Positions 25,080-33,696 of a stretch of DNA of 64,000 nucleotides are shown one piece after another (within the stretch, counting starts at the first letter, position 1; the number at the start of each line of letters is the position of its first letter). Under the pieces are notes generated by a model. The model did no database searches. It saw only the letters and a list, made by a program, of their open reading frames with translations, and had not been told where the DNA came from. Position numbers and translations under genes: made by a program. Source of the stretch: JACKII01 sp963807085 (GTDB taxonomy: Bacteria > Pseudomonadota > Alphaproteobacteria > Bin95); contig CAWEBB010000034.1 in assembly GCA_963807085.1 (NCBI GenBank), positions 1-64,000 on the forward strand, given 5' to 3'.

Positions 25080-25356
25080 CAGGCTGCTGAAGAACTGTCG
25101 GTTTCGGCTGCTTTGTCGGTGATGCCTGCCATTTCCGGGCGGTGGCCGGGAAACCCCTGCGGCTCGTGCGGCGGTCTCCGGGCTTTGCCCGCCCAGCATC
25201 AGATGGACCAAATCCCGTGAGAGTCTAAAATCTCTGCCGTTGGTATAATTCTTACGTGCAGAGCAGATTCACCCAATCCACTCGGATCGGGATCTGACCT
25301 AGCCAAGCTTATCGGTGCAGATCGCAGCAAGTTTGGCGACGTTCCCGCGAGTAACG

Positions 25357-25926
25357 TTACTGTAATTCAGTCAAACGCTCGGCGGCTTTCGCGGCGGCCG
25401 CCACATAGGCGGTGTCGCCATGGATCAACGTCAAGGTCATCGCACCCTCGACAAGTAGTATGACCTCTCGCGCCAATTTCTCGGCGTCTTCCGAGCCGTG
25501 GTTTTTCAATTCACCGGCCACCCATGCCTCCAGTGCAGCCTTATGGTTTCTGGCCGAGACGCGCGCGGGATGGCCGGATAACTCTGCCAGTTCCATCGTC
25601 AGGCGGGTGAAGCCGGACCCCAGCCAGTGAGGCGATTTTGCCTGGTCTTCCAATTGTTTAAACAGCGCCGACAGAAACTGAGCGCAAGTCTTTGCGGTGC
25701 CATCGTCCCATCCGCCGATATGCTCAAAGGTCAGGCGGTTTTGATGGTCGAGCATGGCTGCCGCAAGGTCGTCCTTGCTTTCGAAATGGTAGTAGAGCGA
25801 GCGTTTTGATAGACCAGCGGCGGCTGCAATGGCGTCCATGCTGACCCTGGCAAACCCTTCTTGATAGAAGAGCGCATAGGCAGCCGTGAGAATTCTGATT
25901 CTGGTATCGCGAGATCGAGCAGCCAT
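25357..25926 (-). CDS. TetR/AcrR-family transcriptional regulator
   Basis: 189 residues from the ATG at 25926. The N-terminal HTH is canonical: RIRILTAAYALFYQEGFARV, SMDAIAAAAGLSKRSLYYHF and ESKDDLAAAMLDHQ. The ligand-binding half is typical of the AefR/YcdC-like subgroup (WLGSGFTRLTMELAELSGHP, LAREVILLVEGAMTLTLIHG). It is divergent from lrgAB with 112 bp between the starts, so it probably represses that operon and itself. The inducer is unknown. The 277 bp to its left (25080-25356) hold no gene. Confidence 0.85.
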   Translation of the reverse strand: MAARSRDTRIRILTAAYALFYQEGFARVSMDAIAAAAGLSKRSLYYHFESKDDLAAAMLDHQNRLTFEHIGGWDDGTAKTCAQFLSALFKQLEDQAKSPHWLGSGFTRLTMELAELSGHPARVSARNHKAALEAWVAGELKNHGSEDAEKLAREVILLVEGAMTLTLIHGDTAYVAAAAKAAERLTELQ

Positions 25927-26038
25927 GAACCAATGTATACTCACAAGTGTAGCAACGAGCGAGGCCCATTGCGTTAATCTTTGATGGTGGTGTTCCGGCA
26001 CCGAAACGGCCATCAACCTGAATGAGTAGGGGTGGGCG

Positions 26039-26395
26039 ATGCTTCGATCTGCAGCCGTAATTCTGAGCATAGCGATCTTCGCCGATTTTGTGGCAGGTCA
26101 GCTAAATGTGCCGGTGCCAGGCGCTGCCTTTGGATTAATCGGACTGACGGTCGCTTTTCTCCTATGTGGCGGTGCCGATACCGGGGTTGCGGCCCTCTAT
26201 GACCTGGTCTCACCGCACTTCCCTCTATTCTTCATCCCGGCTGCCGTGGGGCTGATCGCGAGTGGTGATACGCTGGCCTCTGCCTGGATCGAAGCGCTGT
26301 TTGCCGTCGTTGTCGGCACGACTGTCACCATCGCAGTGACAGGTCTGGTCGCGCAGGCGCTGTTCCGGGCGGCTTCCAGGATCAAGATCGCGTGA
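26039..26395 (+). CDS. lrgA: CidA/LrgA-family holin-like membrane protein
   Basis: 118 residues, four predicted membrane helices. The family blocks are FADFVAGQLNVPVPGAAFGL, IGLTVAFLLCGGADTGVAAL and FPLFFIPAAVGLIASGDTLA. LrgA/CidA proteins work with LrgB/CidB in holin-like control of murein hydrolase activity and, as shown in some bacteria, in pyruvate or acetate/glycolate export. The stop overlaps the GTG start of lrgB (GTGA), and a TetR regulator is divergent. Confidence 0.85.
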   Translation: MLRSAAVILSIAIFADFVAGQLNVPVPGAAFGLIGLTVAFLLCGGADTGVAALYDLVSPHFPLFFIPAAVGLIASGDTLASAWIEALFAVVVGTTVTIAVTGLVAQALFRAASRIKIA

Positions 26396-27108
26396 ACGGC
26401 CTGCTACCTACCCTGCTGTCGCATCCCCTGTTCGGCGTCGCGCTGACGGTCGCCGCATACGCTACTGCCGTCAAGTTGTGGCAGCGCACCGGGCGGATGG
26501 CGCTGATGCATCCGGTGCTGATCGCGACGGTCCTGGTTGGCGGCATACTGCTGCTGGCCGACATGCCCTATGCCGATTATTTCAATCAGGCCTCGCCGAT
26601 CAACTGGGGATTGGGGCTGGTGGTCGTGCTGCTGTCGGTGCCGCTTTACCGACGGATTGGTGATATCAGCAAGACTAGCGGCGCCATCGTGGTTGCGCTG
26701 GTGATAGGTTCTGTCATCGCGCTTGCGACGGCGCTGGTGCTGCCGGCGATCAGCGGGGACAAAGCGCAACTGCTCGCGACACTGGCGCCGAAGTCGGCGA
26801 CCGCCCCGGTGGCTGTTTCCATTGCAGAGCGATTAGGTGGAGTTGCCGGCGTGACCGCGGCCATTGTCATTTCCACGGGGATCTTTGGCGCTGTGTTCGG
26901 TCCGTTGATCCTCAGTGCCATTCATGTAGAGGACGACCGGGCGAAGGGCTTTGCGCTAGGCGTTGCTTCGCATGCCATCGGCACAGCCCGCGCCATTCAA
27001 ATTTCCGAAGTCGCGGGTGCGTTCGCCAGTATCGGTATGATCTTGAACGCGCTGCTAACCATTTTGCTTGCACCGCTGGCGCTGCATCTGCTTGCCACTA
27101 TACCGTAG
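26392..27108 (+). CDS. lrgB: LrgB-family protein (CidB/LrgB antiholin-like partner)
   Basis: 238 residues, GTG start at 26392 overlapping the lrgA stop. Family landmarks: LLADMPYADYFNQASPINWG, LGLVVVLLSVPLYRRIGDIS and TLAPKSATAPVAVSIAERLG, with GVASHAIGTARAIQISEVAG in the conserved C-terminal pore region. Forms the expected two-gene unit with LrgA. The KSAT and SHAIGTARA motifs are the best-conserved parts of the family and both are intact. Confidence 0.92.
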   Translation: MNGLLPTLLSHPLFGVALTVAAYATAVKLWQRTGRMALMHPVLIATVLVGGILLLADMPYADYFNQASPINWGLGLVVVLLSVPLYRRIGDISKTSGAIVVALVIGSVIALATALVLPAISGDKAQLLATLAPKSATAPVAVSIAERLGGVAGVTAAIVISTGIFGAVFGPLILSAIHVEDDRAKGFALGVASHAIGTARAIQISEVAGAFASIGMILNALLTILLAPLALHLLATIP

Positions 27109-27161
27109 AGCATCGGAACCGCGATCAGCTCTCTTGGTCGATACAGCTGACTCTGCCCTGG

Positions 27162-27458
27162 CTAAGCGGACAATCGCGCCGCCCTTGCCTCTTGCCTGGT
27201 CTTGAGCGGCAGTTCGATCTCGATCTCCAGAGTCGAAACGTCCTCGCCTCGGTCGAGCTTGACCAGGGCTTTTTCGCCGTCGACGTCCACATAGCGGGCG
27301 ATCACGGCCATGATCTCCTTTTCCAGACGCGGCAGGAAATCGTCGCCGTCGCGGCTGATGCGCTCGTGCGCCAGCACGATCTGGAGCCGGTCGCGCGCTT
27401 GCTCGGCAGAGGCAGGCTTGGTGCGCTTGTTGGCGCGGAAAAGGTCAAGAAGGCTCAT
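27162..27458 (-). CDS. minE: Cell division topological specificity factor MinE
   Basis: 98 residues. The N-terminal membrane-targeting and MinD-binding region reads MSLLDLFRANKRTKPASAEQ, ARDRLQIVLAHERISRDGDD, and the dimerisation half includes MAVIARYVDVDGEKALVKLD. MinE stimulates MinD ATPase so that MinCD oscillates and the division septum is kept at mid-cell. The start overlaps the minD stop in ATGA. Last gene of minCDE on the minus strand. Confidence 0.95.
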   Translation of the reverse strand: MSLLDLFRANKRTKPASAEQARDRLQIVLAHERISRDGDDFLPRLEKEIMAVIARYVDVDGEKALVKLDRGEDVSTLEIEIELPLKTRQEARAARLSA

Positions 27459-28272
27459 GCGGCACCTCGGAACAGACGGCTGAACAGGCCCTTTCTCTCG
27501 GGCACCATGAAGCGATGATCGATGCTTTCACCGAGGAAACGGCCCACGGCATCGGCGTAAGCCTTACCGGCGGTCGATTCCTCCTCCAGGATGACGGGGA
27601 CACCCTGGTTCGACGCGGACAGCACGGTCTGGCTTTCCGGGATGACGCCCAACAGCGGGATCGCCAAGATTTCCTGAACGTCCTCAACCTTCAGCATCTC
27701 GCCCCGTTCGACACGGCTGGCATCGTAGCGGGTGAGCATCAGATGCTCTTTTACCGGCGACCGGCCCTGCTCCGAACGCTGCGAGCGGCTGGCGAGCACG
27801 CCGAGAATACGGTCGCTGAATCGCGCACGCTGGAGACTTCGGGGTTGGTGACGATGATCGCCTGGTCGGCAAAATAGAGCGCCAGATGCGCGCCGCGTTC
27901 GATGCCGGCCGGGCTGTCGCAGACGATGTAGTCGTAGGTCTCCCGCAACTGGTTCAGGATCTTTTCAACGCCATCCTCGGAAAGCGCGTCCTTGTCCCGG
28001 GTCTGGGAGGCGGGCAGGATCGACAGGTTCTCGACCCGCTTGTCCTTGATCAGCGCCTGTTTCAGGTTGGCTTCGCCCTGAATGACGTTGACGATGTCAA
28101 ATACCACCCGGCGCTCGCAACCCATGATCAGGTCCAGATTGCGCAGGCCCACGTCGAAATCGATAACAACGGTCTTGTGCCCTCGCATCGCGAGGCCGGT
28201 GGCGAAAGCGGCACTGGTGGTGGTCTTGCCCACGCCGCCCTTGCCGGATGTGACGACGATGACTTCAGACAT
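27455..28272 (-). CDS. minD: Septum-site determining ATPase MinD (frameshifted)
   Basis: Two frames join to a normal-length MinD of about 271 residues. The first holds the deviant Walker A (VVTSGKGGVGKTTTSAAFAT), DFDVGLRNLDLIMGCERRVV and DYIVCDSPAGIERGAHLALY, and then PEVSSVRDS. The second resumes with DRILGVLASRSQRSEQGRSP, RYDASRVERGEMLKVEDVQE and ends with the amphipathic membrane tail KGLFSRLFRGAA. The switch is at 27811-27820 (GGTCGCTGAA on the plus strand), where removing GC or adding one base restores the frame. Because both halves are highly conserved and the C-terminus is perfect, a sequencing or assembly error is more likely than true loss, but I cannot exclude a mutation. Confidence 0.9.
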
Positions 28273-28312
28273 CGCGGAAGAACTCCCTCAAGCAACGCTC
28301 CATTGATTTACC

Positions 28313-29120
28313 CTAACCCAGCAGTTCCAGCTTCATCTCTTCGCCTTTCAGGCTCACTTGCACTTTCGCCCCGATCAGTTTGGCATCGAGGTCTTCGCGC
28401 ACGCGATAAAGGCCCGAGACGGCCACCAGTTCCGGGTCGAAGTTGGACACGAAAATCCTGGCCCCGTCAAAGCCCTGAGCGCCAGCGATTGCGCGGCCCT
28501 TGAGGGTGCCGTAGATGTGGACATGGCCATCGGCGATCACCTCCGCGCCCGGGTTCACGGTGGCGGTGCAGATAAGGTCGCGGCCCTGTGCATAAATTCG
28601 ATTGCCGGAGCGTACTGGGCTGTTGATCATCATCGCCGGTAAGCCGGACGCAGGGGTCGATTTCGGGGTTAGGTTCGGGCGCGGCGCCGTTCGATTCAGC
28701 CTTTGCGGGTTTCGACGCATCACCAAGAGGCGTTGCCGCCGGCACCGTGGAGACCGCCGCGCCCAGGTCGATCGCTTCGCCCGCCGCCTCGTCCTGCTGG
28801 AAAAGCTGTTGGCCTTTCGTGAACTGCGCCAAACCCGCCGCCGCCGCGGCCTGACGCAAAGATGCCGGTCCGCCGGCCGCGCCCACGGGGACAAGCTTCA
28901 ACTCGTGCAGGCCGGCAAGCAGGCCCGGAAAATCCACCTGTGCGCCCTTGGGCAGGTCGTCCAGCCCCAGAATGACAGGCGAGCCGCGCAGAAAGGCGGG
29001 GGATTGCTCCAGCAGTTTCTGTAACGCGGGGAGGACGATCTCCGGCGCGCCGTCCTTCAGTTGCAGCGACACCATCTTGAACTGGGCGCCACGGATAGAG
29101 AAGGGAGCGGCGGGGGCCAT
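28313..29120 (-). CDS. minC: Septum site-determining protein MinC (frameshifted)
   Basis: The N-terminal MinC domain (FSIRGAQFKMVSLQLKDGAP, PVILGLDDLPKGAQVDFPGL) is in one frame. The C-terminal beta-helix domain (MMINSPVRSGNRIYAQGRDL, AEVIADGHVHIYGTLKGRAI, FDPELVAVSGLYRVREDLDA) is in another. The switch falls in the linker near the G4 run at 28653-28656 (after NPEIDP). Joining the frames gives about 268 residues, a usual length. MinC inhibits FtsZ assembly and is recruited by MinD. As with minD, the clean domains argue for an indel error in the sequence. Start MAPAAPFSIRG at 29120. Confidence 0.88.
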
Positions 29121-29204
29121 TGCTTACTTCCAACAGTTTCGGGAACGCGCCCGCGTCATCCGCGAGGCTGATTTGTGACGATACTGACCATAACGGCAGA
29201 GACC

Positions 29205-29345
29205 TTAGCCGTCGATGCGCTGGAATTCCGCATGGATTTCAAGAACGATTGCGGCGGCCACGGCGGGGATGAGGAAGGTGATGTCAAAGATAACGCGGTT
29301 AGAGCTGATTTTTACCAGAAAGCCAAGGGTATAGGCGCTCGTCAA
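29205..29345 (-). CDS. Possible 46-residue membrane protein between mscS and minC
   Basis: A short frame with TTG start at 29345, preceded by GGAG at seven-base spacing, reads TSAYTLGFLVKISSNRVIFD, ITFLIPAVAAAIVLEIHAEF, then QRIDG and TAA. It has one or two hydrophobic helices and non-GC-biased codons typical of genuine coding sequence rather than a shadow. It is co-oriented between the MscS-like gene and minC. I do not know its family. It could also be the end of a longer gene whose start has been lost, because no in-frame ATG is available upstream. Confidence 0.4.
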   Translation of the reverse strand: MTSAYTLGFLVKISSNRVIFDITFLIPAVAAAIVLEIHAEFQRIDG

Positions 29346-29544
29346 CGGATTATCTGCTCCGGCGCGAAAGGTGGTGTGGAGCCAGCCGGGCCGTCACGCC
29401 ATGCAGCGTCAAATCGCGAGTCACTTGGCCTGTAGCCGACTGGTGGCGAGGACGGCTCGGCTTTCGAATCGGGTGGCCGGGAATCCGGCGGCGGCGCGGC
29501 GGAACAGGCTGGCGCAGATGGCATGGGGCGGGGTCGCCCTCGGA

Positions 29545-31068
29545 TCACCGCTCGTCTTCCTTTTCCTCATCCGTCCCGGGTTCCGGCTGGCTCGGACTGT
29601 CTTTGGCGAAGCGTTCGCGAGTGCCGCGCTGTGAAGTTTCACCAGACGGCGGAAGGGCGGCCGGCGGCAGAGCGGACGCGCCCGCCGGGGCGGCGGCCAC
29701 CTGATAGAGGTGCACGTCGCGCTGCGGGAACGGGATCGAGATGCCGCCGGCGTCGAAGCGTTCCTTCACCTGGCGTTGCAGATCCCAATAGACGGTCCAA
29801 TAATCCACCGTCTTGACCCATGGGCGGCAGATGAAGTTGACGGAGCTGTCGGCGAGCTCGTTCACACGAATGGTCGGCGCCGGCTCGCTCAGCACCAGTT
29901 CGTGCGCCGCCACCGTCTCCTCCAGCACGCGCTGGGCGTCTTCGATACTGTCGGAATAGCCGATGCCGAACACCAGATCGACACGCCGGGTCGTGCTGCC
30001 GGTCACGTTGGTGATCACATCGCCCCAGACGGATTTGTTGGGAATGATGATGATCTGGTTGTCCGGCGTGTTGACGGTCGTGGAGACGATCGAAACCGAT
30101 TTGACCGTGCCGGCGACGCCGCCCGCATTCACATAGTCGCCGACATCGAACGGCCGGTTGATCATGATCATCAGGCCAGACGCCAGGTTGCCGAGCGTGT
30201 CCTGCAGCGCGAACGCCAGGATGAAGGCGGCGCCGCCGAACAGGGCGAAGACGGGCGAAATGTCGATGCCGAGCGCGGAAAGCACGATCATCAAGCCAAG
30301 CGCGATCGTCAGCCAAAAGACAATGCCGGTCAGAAAGGCAAGCAGCAGGTTCGAGAGTTGCGGTATCCGGCGAAAAGCGCGCGCCGCCCCGCTTCGCACC
30401 AGACGCGCGACCAGAAACAAGCCGATCAGGGCGATCAAAACCACGCCCGCCTGAATCGCGAGCCGGACGCCGCCCTCTTCGTCCTGCGCCCAGTTCAGCG
30501 CCTCTTTCAGCAGCGTCTGGTAATCGGCCGTCCGGGTTTCTTCGACGATGATGGCACTGCGATAGGCGCGATATGTGGCGATTTCCTCCTCGGAACCGCC
30601 CTTCTTTTCCCACGCATCGATGACCGTATTGTAGTTCCGGAACAGGCTGGCGCGTTCTGTCGACAGTTGCGCCAGCCGCTCGCGGGCTGCGTCGTCGACA
30701 GATCCCTCCTGACGCATGATCGCAATCTGCGCGTCCGCCATCTCCTGGGTCTTCTCCTTGACGATGCCGAGCCATACGTCGGCGGCGGCCTTCAGCTCGT
30801 CGACCGTCAGCGGCAACAGACGGACGGCGAGTTCCGCGTCAGCAATCTGCGGATCGACGACCTCTGGCGGCAGTTCGGCCGCGTCATCGGCTTGAGTATC
30901 GTCTGCCTGGGCATCGTCGGTCTGACCACCGTCGGCGGGGGCGGGTTCCGCTTCCTGCTGCGGTTGGCCGTTGCCGGAGGCGGCGTTGTCTTGCGCAGAT
31001 GCAGGGGCAAAGGCGAGAGGCACCATCACCAGTAATGCAATCAAGAATGCCAGCGGCGAGCAGGTCAT
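29545..31068 (-). CDS. MscS-family mechanosensitive channel with periplasmic N-terminal domain, 507 aa
   Basis: The start at 31068 (MTCSPLAFLIALLVMVPLAF) has GAGGAA upstream and gives a signal peptide cleaved near ASA-QDN. An acidic Gln/Asp-rich stretch follows (QTDDAQADDTQADDAAELPP), then a helical periplasmic region, and three to four membrane segments. The pore and beta-domain read LFGGAAFILAFALQDTLGNL, NRPFDVGDYVNAGGVAGTVK and TPDNQIIIIPNKSVWGDVIT. The tail is Ala/Pro-rich and low complexity, ending in acidic residues. Larger than the 309-residue MscS at 24150, so the genome carries both simple and extended types. Co-oriented with minCDE but about 425 bp away. Confidence 0.88.
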   Translation of the reverse strand: MTCSPLAFLIALLVMVPLAFAPASAQDNAASGNGQPQQEAEPAPADGGQTDDAQADDTQADDAAELPPEVVDPQIADAELAVRLLPLTVDELKAAADVWLGIVKEKTQEMADAQIAIMRQEGSVDDAARERLAQLSTERASLFRNYNTVIDAWEKKGGSEEEIATYRAYRSAIIVEETRTADYQTLLKEALNWAQDEEGGVRLAIQAGVVLIALIGLFLVARLVRSGAARAFRRIPQLSNLLLAFLTGIVFWLTIALGLMIVLSALGIDISPVFALFGGAAFILAFALQDTLGNLASGLMIMINRPFDVGDYVNAGGVAGTVKSVSIVSTTVNTPDNQIIIIPNKSVWGDVITNVTGSTTRRVDLVFGIGYSDSIEDAQRVLEETVAAHELVLSEPAPTIRVNELADSSVNFICRPWVKTVDYWTVYWDLQRQVKERFDAGGISIPFPQRDVHLYQVAAAPAGASALPPAALPPSGETSQRGTRERFAKDSPSQPEPGTDEEKEDER

Positions 31069-31287
31069 GGCTCTGGTTTCCTCAGAATGGTATTGTTGTG
31101 AATTGTCCAGCGCAGGCGAAATGCCGAATTGCACTTGTACGGGTTGGCTAGTACTTGAATAAGCCGGCATTTTACCCGCACAACGCTTCCTTGAACTCGT
31201 ATCAGGCCTCCGGCAAACTGCCGCACCTTTGGCTGGATCGCCTTGGTCACGCGATGCTGGCCCGATCTTCGCTGGCAAAACAGCGTC

Positions 31288-31500
31288 TTACCGCAGTGTC
31301 GCCTCATGCAGAGAGACATACACGTTTTTGTGTTCCTTTGCCGGTGCGGGGAACATGTCCATCACCGCGGCATCGTGGCCGGCGATCACCTCCGTGCGGC
31401 TTCCACCGGAAAGGCGGCTTAGCGTCCGGTAGCCTTCCAGCATGGCGGGCATGTCGTAGAACACGCTAAAGGGCCTTTCCTCCTCCCATTCCTGGTCCTT
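31288..31500 (-). pseudogene. Metallo-beta-lactamase-fold (AHL-lactonase-like) C-terminal remnant
   Basis: The fragment RPFSVFYDMPAMLEGYRTLS, GGSRTEVIAGHDAAVMDMFP and KEHKNVYVSLHEATLR matches the C-terminal third of AttM/AiiA-type N-acyl homoserine lactonases (note the GHD metal-ligand region). No HxHxDH motif or upstream half is present; the sequence before about 31500 is unrelated. It is a truncated remnant left between the MscS-like gene and the urease operon. I see no gene in 31069-31287 or 31501-31717. Confidence 0.6.
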
Positions 31501-31717
31501 TCCGCGCGGCAATGAGCAAAGAAGGAGGTTGGGGGGAGCCGTGGCCCACGCCGCCAGGTCCAACCTGTCGCGTGCTACCAGGAGATCACGCTCACACTGC
31601 CTTTGTGAGCGAATCTGAGGTTTTGAGCACGACCGCCTTGCCCTACAAAAGGTGCCTGTTGTCTGATAGTCTCTTAAGTTGGATGATGCGCCACGTTGTT
31701 GTTTGTTTCAGCCGACG

Positions 31718-32335
31718 TTATTCGAGTGAAATACGGCCGAGCTTGCTGATCAAACAGGTTATTTCGTCTACTCCGGTACCTGTTTTGAGATTGGTGAAGA
31801 CGAAGGGTCGCTCGCCGCGCATGCGTTTGGCATCACGGCCCATGACGCCCAGGTCTGCACCCACCATGGGTGCCAGGTCCGTCTTGTTGATGATGAGCAG
31901 GTCGGAGCGGGTAATGCCCGGCCCGCCCTTGCGTGGGATTTTCTCGCCCGCCGCAACATCAATCACATAGAGCGTGATGTCTGCCAGCTCCGGGCTGAAG
32001 GTGGCCGCCAGATTGTCGCCGCCCGACTCGATCAGGCAAAGTTCTGCATCCGGAAATTTCAGGCGCAGGCGGTCGATGGCGGCCAAGTTGATGCTGGCAT
32101 CCTCGCGGATGGCGGTGTGCGGGCAGCCGCCCGTCTCCACCCCCTCCAGCCTTTCTGCCGGCAGGGCGTCGGCGCGCAGCAGGATTTCGCGGTCTTCCTG
32201 GGTATAGATGTCATTGGTGATGACAAAAAGATCGACCTGATCGCGCAGGCGCTTGCACAGAGCCTCTACCAGCGAGGTTTTGCCGCTGCCGACCGGTCCG
32301 CCGATGCCGACACGAAGGGGGCCATTGAGGGGCAT
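31718..32335 (-). CDS. ureG: Urease accessory GTPase UreG
   Basis: 205 residues. P-loop GPVGSGKTSLVEALCKRLRD, metal-binding CPH motif in GGCPHTAIREDASINLAAID, ESGGDNLAATFSPELADITL and the guanine-specificity NKTD. UreG powers nickel insertion into urease using GTP, within the UreD-F-G complex. Last gene of the urease block, 15 bp after ureF. Confidence 0.96.
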   Translation of the reverse strand: MPLNGPLRVGIGGPVGSGKTSLVEALCKRLRDQVDLFVITNDIYTQEDREILLRADALPAERLEGVETGGCPHTAIREDASINLAAIDRLRLKFPDAELCLIESGGDNLAATFSPELADITLYVIDVAAGEKIPRKGGPGITRSDLLIINKTDLAPMVGADLGVMGRDAKRMRGERPFVFTNLKTGTGVDEITCLISKLGRISLE

Positions 32336-32350
32336 GCTTTTGTTCTCCGG

Positions 32351-33058
32351 TTACGAGCGGAACAGCCGCGAATATTGGGTTTCATGGGTGGCGCTGAGCC
32401 AATCCAGCATGGGTGTGGCGCTGCCGAGATCGTCGAGTGATGCTGTTATGGCCTGGTCCGCCGCGATAGCGACGGCACTTTCCAATGATGCCTGCACACC
32501 CAGCCCGGCGCATTGGCCGATGGGCATGCATCGCAGGGCGGCGGACACAATGTTTGCCGCAAACGCATGCAGATGAGCCAGCAGCGCGGGCTTCTGGGGG
32601 ATTTTGGCCGCACGACAGCACGCGCCGGCAGCGACAGGGAGGGTGACGGTGCCTTGGGGCAAGCCCAACTCGCCGGACAGCGATCCGGGGTGAGTGGGAC
32701 CGTCAGCCATAAGTCCCGGCCACCCCTGCCGCACTGCTTTCAGGAACGCTGCACCCTGGTTCTGCGTCTCAGCCCGCAATTCCATGCTGGGGGACAGCGC
32801 GGCGGCGAATTCAGCGACCTCGGCCAGATCCGGAAATAAGCGGTAGGCGGCACAAAAAAAGATGGCGTCGTCTCGGGCGGAGCCGAACAGCAGCAGCCCC
32901 TCGATCCAATCGGCGAGGCCGGCACGTTCTGTCACCAACCCAGCCTCCAATGCCGCTTCCAGTCCGTGGCTATAGCTGAACGCGCCGATGGGGAAGCTGG
33001 CCCCGAACCAGGTCTGGAGTCGCTGGAACTGCTCGGGCGTCAGGACCTCAGTGGTCAT
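32351..33058 (-). CDS. ureF: Urease accessory protein UreF
   Basis: 235 residues from MTTEVLTPEQFQRLQTWFGA, chosen because it starts the conserved UreF fold and overlaps the end of ureE by 11 bp; a much longer frame upstream is a shadow of ureE. Typical UreF blocks follow: SFPIGAFSYSHGLEAALEAG, then LADWIEGLLLFGSARDDAIF and AHLHAFAANIVSAALRCMPI. UreF recruits UreG to UreD-urease and gates nickel loading. Confidence 0.93.
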   Translation of the reverse strand: MTTEVLTPEQFQRLQTWFGASFPIGAFSYSHGLEAALEAGLVTERAGLADWIEGLLLFGSARDDAIFFCAAYRLFPDLAEVAEFAAALSPSMELRAETQNQGAAFLKAVRQGWPGLMADGPTHPGSLSGELGLPQGTVTLPVAAGACCRAAKIPQKPALLAHLHAFAANIVSAALRCMPIGQCAGLGVQASLESAVAIAADQAITASLDDLGSATPMLDWLSATHETQYSRLFRS

Positions 33059-33569
33059 GATCATGATTGTGGTCGTGGCCGTGAGAATGTCGGTGGCTAT
33101 GATTCTGCCCGCTTTCGTGCGCGTGCCCATGTCCGCCGCCCGCATAGGCGCCGCCTTCCGGCTGGAAGGGCTCGAAGCGCTCGGCGACCTCTCCTCCCAG
33201 GCCGCGCAGCATATCGGCCAGCACCGGGTCCGGGCGGATGAGCAGCCGGCCCGGCTGCACTTCCGCCGGGGTATGCCGGTTGCCCAGGTGCCAGGCGAGG
33301 CGCAGCAGCAGGAAAGGCGAGCCTGCCGTGACCTCATAGAGCGCTTCCGGCGCGGCTTGGATAGCAATCCAGGTACCATCCTCGCAGAGGAGCCCGTCAC
33401 CGCCCGACATTGCCACGGCGCGCGGCAAGTTTAGCATGACGCTCAGACCGCTGGCTGCCGTCAGCACAATGCGGCGGCGGTGGCGGTCATCAAAGGCCAG
33501 GTGCAGGCTGTCGGAGGCTTGGTCGGATGGCCAAGAGCCCTTGGCATGATGAGAGGTGGCGCGGCGCAT
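33048..33569 (-). CDS. ureE: Urease nickel metallochaperone UreE with His-rich tail
   Basis: 173 residues. The core has DDRHRRRIVLTAASGLSVML, the metal-binding domain LLLRLAWHLGNRHTPAEVQP and VLADMLRGLGGEVAERFEPF. The tail is extremely His-rich (SGQNHSHRHSHGHDHNHDHD), able to hold several Ni ions. UreE delivers nickel to UreG. The 127 bp between ureE and ureC contain a GGCGTCATTGCGAGGACGCC inverted repeat (33591-33610) that resembles dispersed TCATTGCGAGG intergenic repeats of alphaproteobacteria, but I treat that as tentative. Confidence 0.94.
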   Translation of the reverse strand: MRRATSHHAKGSWPSDQASDSLHLAFDDRHRRRIVLTAASGLSVMLNLPRAVAMSGGDGLLCEDGTWIAIQAAPEALYEVTAGSPFLLLRLAWHLGNRHTPAEVQPGRLLIRPDPVLADMLRGLGGEVAERFEPFQPEGGAYAGGGHGHAHESGQNHSHRHSHGHDHNHDHDH

Positions 33570-33696
33570 GATTAAGCGACTCTCCCCCTGGCGTCATTGC
33601 GAGGACGCCAAGTGTGAGGGAGTGACCTATCGCGCCAAGTCAGCCCCGTTGATACGTGCTCATGCAGAGCGCTCCTCAGAATAAGAATACCTTTGG

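Noticed and set aside
25080..25230. Possible transposon end (AGGCTGCTGAAGAACTG) and Arg/Pro-rich tail-like sequence between mscS and tetR
   Set aside because: Resembles terminal repeats of some IS elements, but no second end, target duplication or transposase piece could be read.
25215..25270. Small hairpin (GAGA...TCTC) that looked like a tRNA-Leu anticodon arm
   Set aside because: No acceptor stem, D-arm or T-arm with GGTTCGAATCC could be fitted around it.
33591..33610. GGCGTCATTGCGAGGACGCC hairpin between ureE and ureC as a REP-type element
   Set aside because: Matches the general TCATTGCGAGG style of dispersed repeats, but only one copy is in the window, so family membership is unproven.
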